From: Ferrithrix thermotolerans DSM 19514
GTDB lineage: Bacteria > Actinomycetota > Acidimicrobiia > Acidimicrobiales > Ilumatobacteraceae
Direction of reading: 5' to 3'
DNA: 38,411 nt
Assembly (NCBI GenBank): GCA_945861025.1
Contig: CAMASN010000029.1
Coordinates: forward strand, 1-38,411
The notes beneath the pieces were generated by a model. The model was not told where the DNA came from and made no database searches. It saw only the letters and a list, made by a program, of their open reading frames with translations. A program made the position numbers and the translations under genes. Shown here piece by piece: positions 1 through 8,877 of the stretch (the first letter of the stretch is position 1; each line of letters begins with the position of its first letter).

Positions 1-674
1 CCACGCGCCTCGATGAGGTCGGGGCGATACCGAAGGGTGCGATGCAGCGCCTGAGCGTGGCGCCAGCGGGCCACTTTGGCGTGATCGCCGCTGCGCAAGA
101 TCTCGGGCACGGCCCATCCCCTGAACTCATTGGGGCGGGTGAACTGAGGTTCTTCGAGCAGTCCCGATGCACCAAAACTCTCGGTGACCGGGCTCATGTC
201 GTTGCCCATTGCGCCCGGCAACAGCCGGGTAACAGCCTCGATCACCAAGCATGCAGCGACTTCGCCACCCGACAGCACCACATCGCCGATAGACAGTTCG
301 TCGTCGACGAGGTGTTCACGCACGCGGTGGTCGATGCCCTCGTAGCGCCCGCATAACAGGCTGAAGCCACCACTCTCGGCAAGCTCATGGGCCATGCGCT
401 GATCGAACCTGCGCCCACCCGGGCCGAGCAGAAACAATGGACGCGGCGGGTCAGCGGCCTCGACCGAAGCAAAAATGGGGCCGGGCTGCATCACCATGCC
501 GGCGCCGCCGCCAAACGGCGAGTCGTCGACAGTGCGATGCGCATCGGTGGTGTGCTCGCGCAGATCATGGCAGCGCAGATCGAGCAGGCCGTTGGTGCGA
601 CACTTCCCGAGCAAGCTTTCGCTGCAGAAGTCGTCGACGAGTCCGGTGAAGATGGTGAAGACGTCGATTCGCAT
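1..674 (-). CDS. trmD: tRNA (guanine-N1)-methyltransferase TrmD, 3'-truncated by window edge
   Basis: Methylates G37 at N1 next to the anticodon of a subset of tRNAs using S-adenosylmethionine, preventing frameshifting. The minus-strand reading begins MRIDVFTIF, the standard TrmD start, and continues with the Gly-rich [12 protein letters not shown] stretch and the knotted SAM-binding core, visible as LCGRYEGID followed by [14 protein letters not shown]. About 224 residues are present; the C-terminal helical part lies left of the window. The start codon (672-674) follows the rimM stop by 22 bases, so it is the distal gene of an rpsP-khpA-rimM-trmD operon, the order common in bacteria. No strong Shine-Dalgarno is seen before it. 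Identification is secure; only the 3' end is unknown. Confidence 0.95.
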   Translation of the reverse strand, partial: MRIDVFTIFTGLVDDFCSESLLGKCRTNGLLDLRCHDLREHTTDAHRTVDDSPFGGGAGMVMQPGPIFASVEAADPPRPLFLLGPGGRRFDQRMAHELAESGGFSLLCGRYEGIDHRVREHLVDDELSIGDVVLSGGEVAACLVIEAVTRLLPGAMGNDMSPVTESFGASGLLEEPQFTRPNEFRGWAVPEILRSGDHAKVARWRHAQALHRTLRYRPDLIEAR

Positions 675-696
675 CGGCGCCAACTCTAGGGGCATC

Positions 697-1203
697 TCAG
701 GAATCGAGATCGAACAAGCCGTCGGGCGGGTCGATGGTAATGACACCAGCGATGCAGCTCACCACGAATGTGATGGGCACCAGGGCGCCCGTATCGAGTT
801 CGAGAATGTCGTGGGCGGGGTTTGCCAGAACTCCGATGCAACGGCCGCGTGAGGTTCCATCGGACTCAACGACTTCGGCGTTGAGTAGCTGGTGAACCCA
901 CAGCGCATCGGGGTCGTCGATGGGTTCGGCGAAGAGCACGGCGTTGGTGAGTGACTCGATCGCAGTGCGATCGTCGAAGCCCACAAAGTGAGCCAGCCAT
1001 CGTTGCGGCAATCGCTTTGACGATGCGAGCGTGCGCCATTGGCCGTTGGCCCACAAACGCGAACCGACCGCGAGACGATCCTCGCGGTCAGTGATCAGAT
1101 CTATGTATGTGTCGCCCTTGACGCCATGTGGGCGCCGGATGACTCCGACCTCGACGAGACCTGCTGGCATGTCGCCACCAGTTGAGCGAGGTCGATCAGT
1201 CAT
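697..1203 (-). CDS. rimM: 16S rRNA processing protein RimM
   Basis: Assembly factor for the 30S head that binds S19 and assists 16S rRNA maturation. The N-terminal RimM domain is recognisable from [16 protein letters not shown]; a PRC-barrel domain follows, with [12 protein letters not shown] and a terminal [16 protein letters not shown] that matches the family's C-terminal pattern. With the ATG at 1203 the product is 168 residues and the start overlaps the khpA stop, which suggests translational coupling. An in-frame ATG at 1170 (GGTGG upstream, 157 residues) is a reasonable alternative, because conservation begins only at MPAGLVEVG. The long extension back to GTG 1287 is rejected because it lies inside khpA. 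Confidence 0.92.
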   Translation of the reverse strand: MTDRPRSTGGDMPAGLVEVGVIRRPHGVKGDTYIDLITDREDRLAVGSRLWANGQWRTLASSKRLPQRWLAHFVGFDDRTAIESLTNAVLFAEPIDDPDALWVHQLLNAEVVESDGTSRGRCIGVLANPAHDILELDTGALVPITFVVSCIAGVITIDPPDGLFDLDS

Positions 1204-1495
1204 CGACGAAGTCGACGTCGACTTCGACGCCATCGCGAGTGCCGGCGGCACGAACGACGGTGCGAATGCTCTGCGCCGTACGGCCACGACGGCCGATCAC
1301 GCGGCCGAGGTCACCAGGACCGACCTTGACCTGCAGCTTGATGCGACCCTTCGAGGGAATGCCCTCGACGCGAACAGCCTCGGCATCGTCGACGATTGAA
1401 CGCACGACATGCTCGAGAACCGCAGTTGCGGTTGGTGCAGCGACTTGATTGCCAGCGTCGACGCCATCTTCGGCGCCGTCGAGCTCATTGCTCAC
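1196..1495 (-). CDS. khpA: KH-domain RNA-binding protein KhpA
   Basis: Small single-KH RNA-binding protein of 99 residues. The KH signature appears as [18 protein letters not shown], with the GRRG loop that grips single-stranded RNA. The first ~20 residues are an acidic, probably flexible extension. The GTG start at 1495 overlaps the rpsP stop (GTGA), and the stop overlaps the following rimM start, so the gene sits tightly between rpsP and rimM, the usual place for khpA in Gram-positive bacteria. In firmicutes KhpA pairs with KhpB to bind many RNAs; whether that applies here is inference, and no khpB is in the window. Confidence 0.9.
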   Translation of the reverse strand: MSNELDGAEDGVDAGNQVAAPTATAVLEHVVRSIVDDAEAVRVEGIPSKGRIKLQVKVGPGDLGRVIGRRGRTAQSIRTVVRAAGTRDGVEVDVDFVDD

Positions 1496-1764
1496 TTGGC
1501 AGCCCGTGCGACGCCGAACTCAGTCCATGCGCCAGAGATTTCGAGCAGCTTGCGAACACGATCGGTTGGCTGTGCGCCGTCCATCAACCACTTGACGGCC
1601 TTGGCGTTATCAATGGTGATGACGCTGGGCTCGGCACGAGGGTTGTACTGGCCGACAATTTCGATGAACCGACCATCGCGCGGCGACCGACTATCGGTTG
1701 CAACGATGCGATATTGCGGCTGCTTGGTCTTACCGACTCGGGTGAGGCGCAGCTTCACTGACAT
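1492..1764 (-). CDS. rpsP: 30S ribosomal protein S16
   Basis: Ribosomal protein of the 30S body, 90 residues. The sequence starts [21 protein letters not shown] and contains SPRDGRFIE and GQYNP, all hallmark S16 segments. The ATG at 1764 is chosen over the longer in-frame start at 1830 because it matches the family N-terminus and is preceded by an AGGAG Shine-Dalgarno 10 bases upstream. It is the first gene of the rpsP-khpA-rimM-trmD unit. The 93-base gap to ffh contains a weak CGGGT/ACCCG inverted repeat near 1819-1832. Confidence 0.97.
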   Translation of the reverse strand: MSVKLRLTRVGKTKQPQYRIVATDSRSPRDGRFIEIVGQYNPRAEPSVITIDNAKAVKWLMDGAQPTDRVRKLLEISGAWTEFGVARAAK

Positions 1765-1857
1765 TTGATACAGACTCCTGATTGGTCTACAGAACTGGGA
1801 AAGGTTAGCGCCAGAGTGACGGGTACACACCCGACGCAGCGATAACCGCCAGATGAC

Positions 1858-3249
1858 TCAGCGTTGGTTGAACGGCATATCGCCAAAAGCACCCGGCATT
1901 TGACCCTTGAGGGCACCTAAACCGCCCGGCATCATCGGCATCTTCTTCTTTCCCTTTTTGCCCATGGTCATCGGGCCCATTCGCTTCATCATCTTTTGCA
2001 TCTCGCTGAACTGCTTGACAAGACGGTTGATTTCGCCCACCGATGTGCCACTGCCCACCGCTATGCGATTACGCCGACTGCCGTTGATGATCTCGGGCTT
2101 GCGCCGTTCGGCAGGGGTCATCGAGCGGATGATGGCCTCGACTGGCTTGAGGTCGTCGTCGTCGATCTTGGCGTTCTTCAGTTCCTTGGGCATGCCCGGC
2201 ATCATTCCCAACAGACCCGACAACGGACCCATCTTCTTGAGCTGCTGCATCTGGTCGAGGAAGTCGTCGAGCGTGAACTCGCCGTCCATCAGCCGTTGAG
2301 CAGCCTCGGTAGCAGAATCCTTCTCGAACGCCTTCTCGGCCTGTTCGATGAGCGTCAGCACATCGCCCATACCCAAAATGCGGCTGGCCATACGGTCGGG
2401 GTGGAACTGCTCGAACGCATCGAGCTTCTCGCCGGTAGACGCAAAAGCGATAGGCCGACCAATGACCTCTTTGACGCTGAGCGCCGCACCACCGCGGGCA
2501 TCGCCATCGAGTTTCGACAAGATCACGCCGTCGATAGCGAGGGTTTCGTGGAATGCCTCGGCGACCCCGACGGCGTCTTGACCGGTCATCGCATCGATGA
2601 CCAAGAACGTGTAGTGCGGCTCGATGGCCTCGCTGATCTGGCGAACCTGAGCCATCATGTCGGAGTCGATAGCCAAGCGACCGGCGGTGTCGACGATGAG
2701 CACATCGCGACCCAGTCGGCGAGCCTCGGCCAAACCGCGAGCGGCCACCGTGACCGGATCGCCAGCTTCGCTGAACACCGGAACATCGATCTGGCGACCC
2801 AGCACCCGCAACTGCTCTACGGCGGCTGGACGCTGCAGGTCGGCACCAACCAGCAACGGCTGGCGCCCCTGGCTCTTGAACCACTTCGCCAACTTCGCCG
2901 AGTTCGTGGTCTTACCCGAACCCTGCAGACCGGCCATGAGCACCACGGTTGGAGGCCGACCGGCGTAGGTGATCTTGAGTGTCTGCCCACCAAGGATGTT
3001 GGTGAGTTCGTTGCTGACAATCTTGATGACTTGCTGGCTCGGATCGAGCGCTTGCGACAGCTTGAGACCCACGGCTTGCTCGCGGATGCGTTCGACAACG
3101 GTGCGGGCGACAGCCACATTGACGTCGGCCTCAAGCAGCGCCGTGCGGATCTCGCGCAAGACCTCGTCGACATCGCTGTCGGTCAGGCGGCCTTTGCCGC
3201 GCAGCTTCTTGAAGATGCCATCGAAACGATCGGACAGTGTGTCAAACAT
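1858..3249 (-). CDS. ffh: Signal recognition particle protein Ffh
   Basis: SRP54 GTPase that binds signal sequences on ribosomes together with SRP RNA and delivers them to FtsY. It has 463 residues: helical N domain (1 to ~90), G domain with P-loop GLQGSGKTT (107-115), DTAGR and TKLDGDARGG motifs, then a Met-rich M domain (from ~325) ending in a Lys/Met/Gly/Pro tail. Length and order are typical. The ATG at 3249 has no clear Shine-Dalgarno, but TAGCCT lies 8 bases upstream, consistent with a leaderless or nearly leaderless transcript. ftsY lies directly upstream on the same strand. Confidence 0.97.
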   Translation of the reverse strand: MFDTLSDRFDGIFKKLRGKGRLTDSDVDEVLREIRTALLEADVNVAVARTVVERIREQAVGLKLSQALDPSQQVIKIVSNELTNILGGQTLKITYAGRPPTVVLMAGLQGSGKTTNSAKLAKWFKSQGRQPLLVGADLQRPAAVEQLRVLGRQIDVPVFSEAGDPVTVAARGLAEARRLGRDVLIVDTAGRLAIDSDMMAQVRQISEAIEPHYTFLVIDAMTGQDAVGVAEAFHETLAIDGVILSKLDGDARGGAALSVKEVIGRPIAFASTGEKLDAFEQFHPDRMASRILGMGDVLTLIEQAEKAFEKDSATEAAQRLMDGEFTLDDFLDQMQQLKKMGPLSGLLGMMPGMPKELKNAKIDDDDLKPVEAIIRSMTPAERRKPEIINGSRRNRIAVGSGTSVGEINRLVKQFSEMQKMMKRMGPMTMGKKGKKKMPMMPGGLGALKGQMPGAFGDMPFNQR

Positions 3250-3257
3250 GCCCGATC

Positions 3258-3263
3258 AGGCTA
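3258..3263 (-). promoter_or_regulatory. Candidate -10 element of ffh
   Basis: TAGCCT fits the actinobacterial TAnnnT -10 pattern and ends 8 bases before the ffh ATG. That would place transcription initiation at or within about two bases of the start codon. A CTGACA hexamer lies 15 bases further upstream as a poor -35 match. Prediction from sequence only. Confidence 0.45.
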
Positions 3264-3306
3264 GCGGCCGCGGCTGGTTGTCAGAGAAGCCTTACTCGGA
3301 GATGCT

Positions 3307-4434
3307 CTACTCGGAGAACAGCGCCTCGATGAACTCGGTGGGGTCGAAATCGACAAGGTCGCCGATGGTTTCGCCCAAACCAACGAGCTTCACGGGTAGG
3401 CCAAGCTCGGTCTCGATAGCGAACACGATGCCACCTTTAGCAGAACCGTCGAGTTTGGTGAGCACCACTCCGGTGACCTCGGTGGCCTCAGCAAACTGGC
3501 GGGCCTGTGCCAGACCGTTTTGCCCGGTGGTGGCATCGATCACGAGCAGCACCTCGGTGACGCGGCCGCGGCCTTTGCCAGCGACGCGGCGCACCTTGCG
3601 AAGTTCTTCCATCAGGTTGGTCTTGTTGTGCAAGCGGCCAGCGGTGTCGGCCAGCACGAGTTCGATCTTGCGGGCGCTTGCGCTTTCGATGCCGTCGAAG
3701 ATCACTGCACTCGGATCGCTGCCCTCGTTGCCTCGCACCAGCTCGCTGCCCGAGCGCTGCGCCCACGTGGCGAGTTGCTCTGCTGCGGCGGCACGGAAGG
3801 TGTCGCCCGCCGCCATCAACACAGTGCGGCCAAGCTGGCGCTGCTGAGCGCCGACCTTGCCAATGGTGGTGGTTTTGCCCACACCATTGACGCCGACAAA
3901 AAGCCATACGTTTGGCGAATCGGCTTCACCTGGCTCGAGCCGCAACGCCCGATCGCTGGCGCTGAGACGACCGATCATGTCGGCCTGCAAGGCATCGAGC
4001 AGTGCGTCGGGATCGGTGAGTTCTTTGGCCTTCACCCGAGCGCGCAACCCGTTGAGTAGTTCGTCGGTGACGCGTACTCCAACGTCGGCACGCAGCAAGG
4101 CTTCTTCGAGATCGTCCCATGTTTCGTTGGTGATGCCCGCACGCCCGCGCACGCCGCTGAACACGCCAACAAGTGCTGCGCGTGACTTTGCCATGCGGTC
4201 GCGAAAGCGGGGCCGCTCGAACGATTCGGGTTCACCGTCGACCTCGACATCGGTGTCGGGTTCTGCCTCAACCTCAGCCGCAGCGATCGGCTCAGGAGAG
4301 CGAGTGGCAGCTGGCGCGATAGGCGTGGCAACCGGAGCGGCCGCAACTGCTTTGGCACGCTGGCGGCCAACGACAACCGCGGCGACGCCGAAGATTACGA
4401 CGACGGCAATAAGAACGAGAAAGATCGAAGGCAC
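3307..4434 (-). CDS. ftsY: Signal recognition particle receptor FtsY
   Basis: SRP receptor GTPase, partner of Ffh at the membrane. It has 375 residues. Residues ~2-23 form one hydrophobic helix, a membrane anchor, followed by an Ala/Pro then Asp/Glu-rich linker (30-75), the helical N domain and the G domain with P-loop GVNGVGKTT (181-189), GDTFRAAA, LADTAGRLHNK and LTKLDGSAKGG. The GTG start at 4434 follows TAGCGT by 6 bases and has no Shine-Dalgarno, suggesting a leaderless transcript. After the TAG stop, a 10-base direct repeat (3293-3302 and 3308-3317) supplies a second in-frame TAA. Identification is certain. Confidence 0.97.
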   Translation of the reverse strand: MPSIFLVLIAVVVIFGVAAVVVGRQRAKAVAAAPVATPIAPAATRSPEPIAAAEVEAEPDTDVEVDGEPESFERPRFRDRMAKSRAALVGVFSGVRGRAGITNETWDDLEEALLRADVGVRVTDELLNGLRARVKAKELTDPDALLDALQADMIGRLSASDRALRLEPGEADSPNVWLFVGVNGVGKTTTIGKVGAQQRQLGRTVLMAAGDTFRAAAAEQLATWAQRSGSELVRGNEGSDPSAVIFDGIESASARKIELVLADTAGRLHNKTNLMEELRKVRRVAGKGRGRVTEVLLVIDATTGQNGLAQARQFAEATEVTGVVLTKLDGSAKGGIVFAIETELGLPVKLVGLGETIGDLVDFDPTEFIEALFSE

Positions 4435-4440
4435 GCCGAA

Positions 4441-4468
4441 ACGCTATCGGCAGGTCATCGACCAGCAA
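4441..4468 (-). promoter_or_regulatory. Candidate leaderless promoter of ftsY
   Basis: On the minus strand TTGCTG (4468-4463) and TAGCGT (4446-4441) are separated by 16 bases. TAGCGT ends 6 bases before the GTG start of ftsY, so the predicted transcript would begin at the start codon. The element sits in the 45-base gap between the smc stop and ftsY. Confidence 0.5.
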
Positions 4469-4479
4469 GCCCCGATTGC

Positions 4480-7400
4480 TTAGGCAGTGGCCGACTGACG
4501 TTCGGTAACAACCTTCGATGAGCCGCCCGGCTGCATGCTGACGCCCAGCAGGCTGTCGCCAGCTTCCATCGTCCGTTTCTGGTGGCTCACAATGAGTAAC
4601 TGAGCGTCGCGCCGGAACTCGGCAATCAGGCTGAGGAACCGGTGCAGGTTTACGTCGTCGAGGGCTGCCTCAACTTCGTCCATCACGTAGAACGGCGACG
4701 GACGGCTGCGGAAGACAGCGAAGAGATACGCCAGCGCAGTGAGCGACCGCTCGCCGCCCGACAACAGGGACAGCTTCTTCACGTTCTTGCCACTTGGCTT
4801 GGCTTCAACTTCGATGCCCGTGTTCAGCAGGTCATCAGGATTAGTGAGCACCAAGTTGCCAGTACCACCGGGGAACAACATCGAGAACAAACTGGTGAAG
4901 TTGAAGCTGACATCGGCGAAGGCAGCGGCAAACACCGACTGAATTTCGGCATCGACCGCTTTGATGACCCGGCTGAGCTCGCGACGCGTGTTGCGCACGT
5001 CTTCGAGCTGTTCTTCGAGGAACCGATGACGCTCTTGTAGTTCGTTGAACTCTTCGAGCGCGAGCGGGTTGATCGGGCCGAGCAAACGGAGCTCACGTTC
5101 GAGATCGCGAACACGAGCGGCAGCCGTAATGCCTTCGGGCAACTCGGGCATTTCTGCTGCCTCGGCGGCTGCGGGTTCAAGATCGAGTTCGCGGCGCAGT
5201 GATTCGACGGCTGCCTCGAGGCGCATGCGAGCTTCGGCCTCTTCGACCTCAACACGACGCGCCCGCTCGCGGGTCTCGTCGAGTTGACGCTCGGCGCCGG
5301 CGCGAGCCCGGCGAAGTTCGTCGAGACGAGCCACCAACGCCCGTACCTCTTCGCTCTGACGACGACGCTGCTCGTGGAGTTCGGCGAGACGGGATTCGAT
5401 GGTGTGGCGATGCGAGTCGACAAGGGCTCCGAGGCGTGCGGCTGCAAGCAGGCTGGCCTCGATGGCCACGCGATGCTGCGCCGCCTGAGCACGCGCCTGC
5501 TCGTCGGCAACGAGTCGGTGTTCGGTCTCTTCGATACGACGCTCGAGGAACTGCTGACGCTCGCCCAAGCCAGCGTTACGAACCTCGAGATCCTTGCGAC
5601 GCGAGGCCAGCAACGCAGTACGCGACTCAATCAGAGCACGAGCCTCGCCACGCGCTTTAGCAGCATTGGTCTCGGCCTGTTCATCGGCTTCGAGCGCGGG
5701 CACCAACGAATCGAGTTCGCCGATGCGATCGCGTTCGCGATCGAGACGCTCGGAGGCTTCGGCAATGACCCGAGCTACTGCATCGGCTTCGGTGGTGGAC
5801 TCGCGGCGGTCGCTGTGCACGCGCACAAGGCCCTCGGACGCTGCAGCGAATCTCGCGTCGTTGGCGTCGAGTCGGCGGGTGAGATCGGACTCGGCCTGAC
5901 GCGCCGCTGCCTGCTCGGCCTTGGCCGCGCGCACCGCTGCGTCGCAGCGTTCGAGTTCGGCGGCGGCATTGCTGGCACGATCGATGGCCTCTTCGAGAGC
6001 AGCAGCCGTGGCTCCCCCGCCCGATGTACCGAGACGCCATCCGGAGCGGCCAAACCGGTCGCCGTCGTTGGTGACAACCGTTGCCGACGGGTGCGCCAAC
6101 GCACCGTCGAACGCGGCTGACCATTCGTTGACCCGAACAGCGCCACCGAGCAGCGTGTCGAGCAAGGTTTCGATCTCGGCGCGATGCCCATGGGCGTGGG
6201 CCCGAACGTGTGCACGAATCGGCTCACCAAATGGCGGTGTGGACACGGCAACCGCCACTGCGCCCAACGCAATAACGGCGCCGCTGGTCTTCGACGAACG
6301 AAGTGACTCGAGCGCGCTGCGAGCGGCCTTGGGATTGGCAACAACTACGGCCAGCAGGGCCTCGCCCATCGCTGCTTCGGCAGCGGCTTCCCAACCGGCG
6401 TCGATCTCGACGAGTTCGAGCAAGGTACCGACCACGCCATCGAGATTGGCCAGGCGCTCGGCACCAGCTCGGGCGCGGGCGCTGTCGATCGCCAACTGCA
6501 ACGCATCTGAGCGAGCACGCCAGCGAGACAGTTCTTCGGCGGCCGCCTGACGTGAGGTATTCAGCGTCTCGGCCAGTGCATCGGCGGCAAGGCGACGGCT
6601 CTCGGCAGTTTCGACCTCGGCCACCAACGGCGCCTCGACGTCTTGCGACTGCTCGCACTCGGCCTTGAGTCGGTCGGCGTCGGCGTCGAGACGTTCGAGA
6701 CGCTGGCGCAACGCTTCGAGTCGGCTTGTCTGACGGCGCAGCTCGTTGTCGCCACGATCGAGACCCGCGCGCAGCGAACGAAGCTCGCCACGAACCTCGG
6801 CAGCAGCACTCGCTGCAGTTGCCGACGACGATGTGGCTTGCAGCACGGTCATCGTCTCGTGGCGCTCGCTCTGGAACGCTTCTTCTTCGGCGGCGAGCGC
6901 CTCGGCAGCGGGCTCGAGTTGCGACAACTCGAGTGTGACGGCTTCGAGCTCGGCTGAGAAACGAGCAGCGTCGTTTTCGAGGTTGGCCACGACACCGGCG
7001 TTCATCAGTTGACCGCGGTCACGCTCCATCGAGCGACGACGTTCGACAAGTACGGCCGACAAGCCACGGGCCCGTTCGCGTAACTGCTCGACCCGCACGA
7101 GTTCGTCACTGATGTCGGTGTCGCCACGAGCCGTAAGTTCGGCTTCGGCGCTGAGCACATCGGTGTCGAGCCGGCTGAGCTCGGCGCGCAGCTGCTTTTC
7201 GGCGCCGCCACTGGAGATCTTGTCGCCGGCAAGCGAAGTGAGTCGTGTGCGCAACGAGGCGATCTCGCGGCCCGACAAGAACACGCGAAGCGCTTGCAGT
7301 TCTTCGACGAGCCCACCATGGCGGCGAGCTGCTTCGGCTTGACGCTCAAGCGGGCGCAACTGACGGCGAACCTCGCGCAACAGGTCTTGCACGCGCAGCA

Positions 7401-7962
7401 GACTGGCTTCGGTGGCATCGAGACGACGCTCGGCCTTCTCTTTGCGCCTGCGGTACTTCAAGACGCCAGCGGCTTCCTCGATGATTGCGCGGCGATCTTC
7501 GGGGCGGGCGTTGAGCACTGCGTCGATCTGACCCTGGCTCACGATCACATGCTGCTGGCGACCAACACCAGCGTCGCTGAGTAGTTCTTGCACATCGAGC
7601 AAACGGCACGAGATGCCGTTGATGGCGTACTCGCTTTCGCCCGTGCGGAACAGCGTGCGGCTGATGGTGACTTCGGTGAACTCGATGGGCAACAGCCCAG
7701 CGGAGTTGTCGAGCGTGAGAATGACCTCGGCGCGACCAAGCGCTGGCCGCTTTGCAGTACCCGCAAAGATGACATCGTCCATCTTCTGGCTGCGCACAGC
7801 GCTGGGCGCCTGTGCCCCGAGAACCCAGGCAATGGCGTCGACAACGTTGGATTTGCCCGAGCCGTTCGGACCGACCACAACCGTAACGCCCGGCTCGAGC
7901 TGCATCACGGTGGTATCGGCGAACGACTTGAAGCCTTTGAGGGTCAATGCTTTAAGGAACAC
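4480..7962 (-). CDS. smc: Chromosome segregation ATPase SMC
   Basis: Structural maintenance of chromosomes protein, 1160 residues. The N-terminal head carries P-loop GPNGSGKSN (31-39); a long coiled coil runs to a globular hinge (roughly 510-640) and returns to the C-terminal head with signature LSGGERSLTALA and Walker B FYVMDEVEAALDD. This is the full SMC layout of family length. It would dimerise at the hinge and work with ScpA/ScpB, which are not in the window. The GTG start (7962) has TAGCGT 11 bases upstream and no Shine-Dalgarno, so the leader would be only a few bases. The coiled coil is Arg/Glu/Ala rich and produces many open antisense frames, which are not genes. Confidence 0.97.
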   Translation of the reverse strand: MFLKALTLKGFKSFADTTVMQLEPGVTVVVGPNGSGKSNVVDAIAWVLGAQAPSAVRSQKMDDVIFAGTAKRPALGRAEVILTLDNSAGLLPIEFTEVTISRTLFRTGESEYAINGISCRLLDVQELLSDAGVGRQQHVIVSQGQIDAVLNARPEDRRAIIEEAAGVLKYRRRKEKAERRLDATEASLLRVQDLLREVRRQLRPLERQAEAARRHGGLVEELQALRVFLSGREIASLRTRLTSLAGDKISSGGAEKQLRAELSRLDTDVLSAEAELTARGDTDISDELVRVEQLRERARGLSAVLVERRRSMERDRGQLMNAGVVANLENDAARFSAELEAVTLELSQLEPAAEALAAEEEAFQSERHETMTVLQATSSSATAASAAAEVRGELRSLRAGLDRGDNELRRQTSRLEALRQRLERLDADADRLKAECEQSQDVEAPLVAEVETAESRRLAADALAETLNTSRQAAAEELSRWRARSDALQLAIDSARARAGAERLANLDGVVGTLLELVEIDAGWEAAAEAAMGEALLAVVVANPKAARSALESLRSSKTSGAVIALGAVAVAVSTPPFGEPIRAHVRAHAHGHRAEIETLLDTLLGGAVRVNEWSAAFDGALAHPSATVVTNDGDRFGRSGWRLGTSGGGATAAALEEAIDRASNAAAELERCDAAVRAAKAEQAAARQAESDLTRRLDANDARFAAASEGLVRVHSDRRESTTEADAVARVIAEASERLDRERDRIGELDSLVPALEADEQAETNAAKARGEARALIESRTALLASRRKDLEVRNAGLGERQQFLERRIEETEHRLVADEQARAQAAQHRVAIEASLLAAARLGALVDSHRHTIESRLAELHEQRRRQSEEVRALVARLDELRRARAGAERQLDETRERARRVEVEEAEARMRLEAAVESLRRELDLEPAAAEAAEMPELPEGITAAARVRDLERELRLLGPINPLALEEFNELQERHRFLEEQLEDVRNTRRELSRVIKAVDAEIQSVFAAAFADVSFNFTSLFSMLFPGGTGNLVLTNPDDLLNTGIEVEAKPSGKNVKKLSLLSGGERSLTALAYLFAVFRSRPSPFYVMDEVEAALDDVNLHRFLSLIAEFRRDAQLLIVSHQKRTMEAGDSLLGVSMQPGGSSKVVTERQSATA

Positions 7963-8034
7963 GGCAAGACGGCACGCTAGTCGATACGACAGCTCGAGGT
8001 CCCAGTGACATGCTCCGGGAGCAGCGAGCGATGC

Positions 8035-8877
8035 CTATTTCTGGCAGCGAGGGCAAAAACATGTCGATCTGCCGGCAGCAATCACCCGGCGAATCACCGC
8101 ACGGCCGCAGGTGAGACATGACTGGTCCTCGCGGTCGTACACGCGATGCGAAACCTGAAACCAGCCGCCCTGACCGCCGATGTCTACGTACTGGGTGTCC
8201 TTGAGCGTCGACCCACCCGCTGCGATGGCGGCATTCAGTGTGTCGTGGATGGCCTGATGCAAACGGGTGACCTCGACCGGCCGCAGCGAGTTGCTCAGCC
8301 GGTCATGACGCAATCGGGCAGCGTGCAGCGTCTCGTCGGCATAGATGTTGCCGATGCCGGCGATGATGCTCTGATCGAGCAACAACGCCTTGAGTTGGCG
8401 TGACCGACCACCAACGAGGGCCGCGAGTTGCGATCGGCTGAGGCCGTCGGTGATGGGGTCAATACCGAGGCGACCAAGCTCGGGCATCTCGACGGAGGCG
8501 TTGTCGGGGTCGTACACAACGACCTCACCAAACGTGCGCGGGTCCACGAAGCGAAGTTCTTCGGCCTCGGGGCCCGCAAGGTGCAGCACGACATGGGTGT
8601 GCAAGGGGCGCGGAGATGACACCGGATCAATCAGCACCCTGCCGCTCATACGCAGATGAATCATCATCGAGTCGCCGCTATCGAGCGGGCAGATGAGGTA
8701 CTTGCCACGCCGCTGAGCCGCCGTCGCAGTGACGCCAGTGAGGCCATCGATTACGGCCAGGCGCGACGTGCGCCGCACCGTGCGCTCTCGGCCTACCTCG
8801 ACATGCTCGATGAGCCGTCCGACAAAGCGTTTCTCAAGTCCGCGCCGAACTGTCTCTACTTCGGGAAGCTCGGGCAT
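8035..8877 (-). CDS. mutM: Formamidopyrimidine-DNA glycosylase (Fpg/MutM)
   Basis: Bifunctional base-excision repair enzyme that removes 8-oxoguanine and formamidopyrimidines and cleaves the abasic strand. The ATG at 8877 gives MPELPEVETV, where Pro2 (after Met removal) is the catalytic nucleophile and Glu3 is conserved; the longer in-frame start at 8907 would bury this proline and is rejected. RRGKYL carries the beta-turn lysine. The C-terminal zinc finger is complete (C254, C257, C275, C278). The product is 280 residues, a usual family length. The start overlaps the rnc stop by one base (TAATG), indicating coupling, an order common in actinobacteria. Confidence 0.96.
   Translation of the reverse strand: MPELPEVETVRRGLEKRFVGRLIEHVEVGRERTVRRTSRLAVIDGLTGVTATAAQRRGKYLICPLDSGDSMMIHLRMSGRVLIDPVSSPRPLHTHVVLHLAGPEAEELRFVDPRTFGEVVVYDPDNASVEMPELGRLGIDPITDGLSRSQLAALVGGRSRQLKALLLDQSIIAGIGNIYADETLHAARLRHDRLSNSLRPVEVTRLHQAIHDTLNAAIAAGGSTLKDTQYVDIGGQGGWFQVSHRVYDREDQSCLTCGRAVIRRVIAAGRSTCFCPRCQK

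Noticed and set aside
1819-1832. CGGGT/ACCCG inverted repeat between ffh and rpsP as a terminator
   Set aside because: A 5-bp stem and no T-tract.
1996-3264. 422-codon plus-strand frame across ffh
   Set aside because: Shadow of ffh; no recognisable motif or ribosome site.
8011-8023. TGCTCCGGGAGCA palindrome between mutM and smc as a terminator
   Set aside because: Only a 5-bp stem with a 3-base loop and no T-tract; too weak to call.
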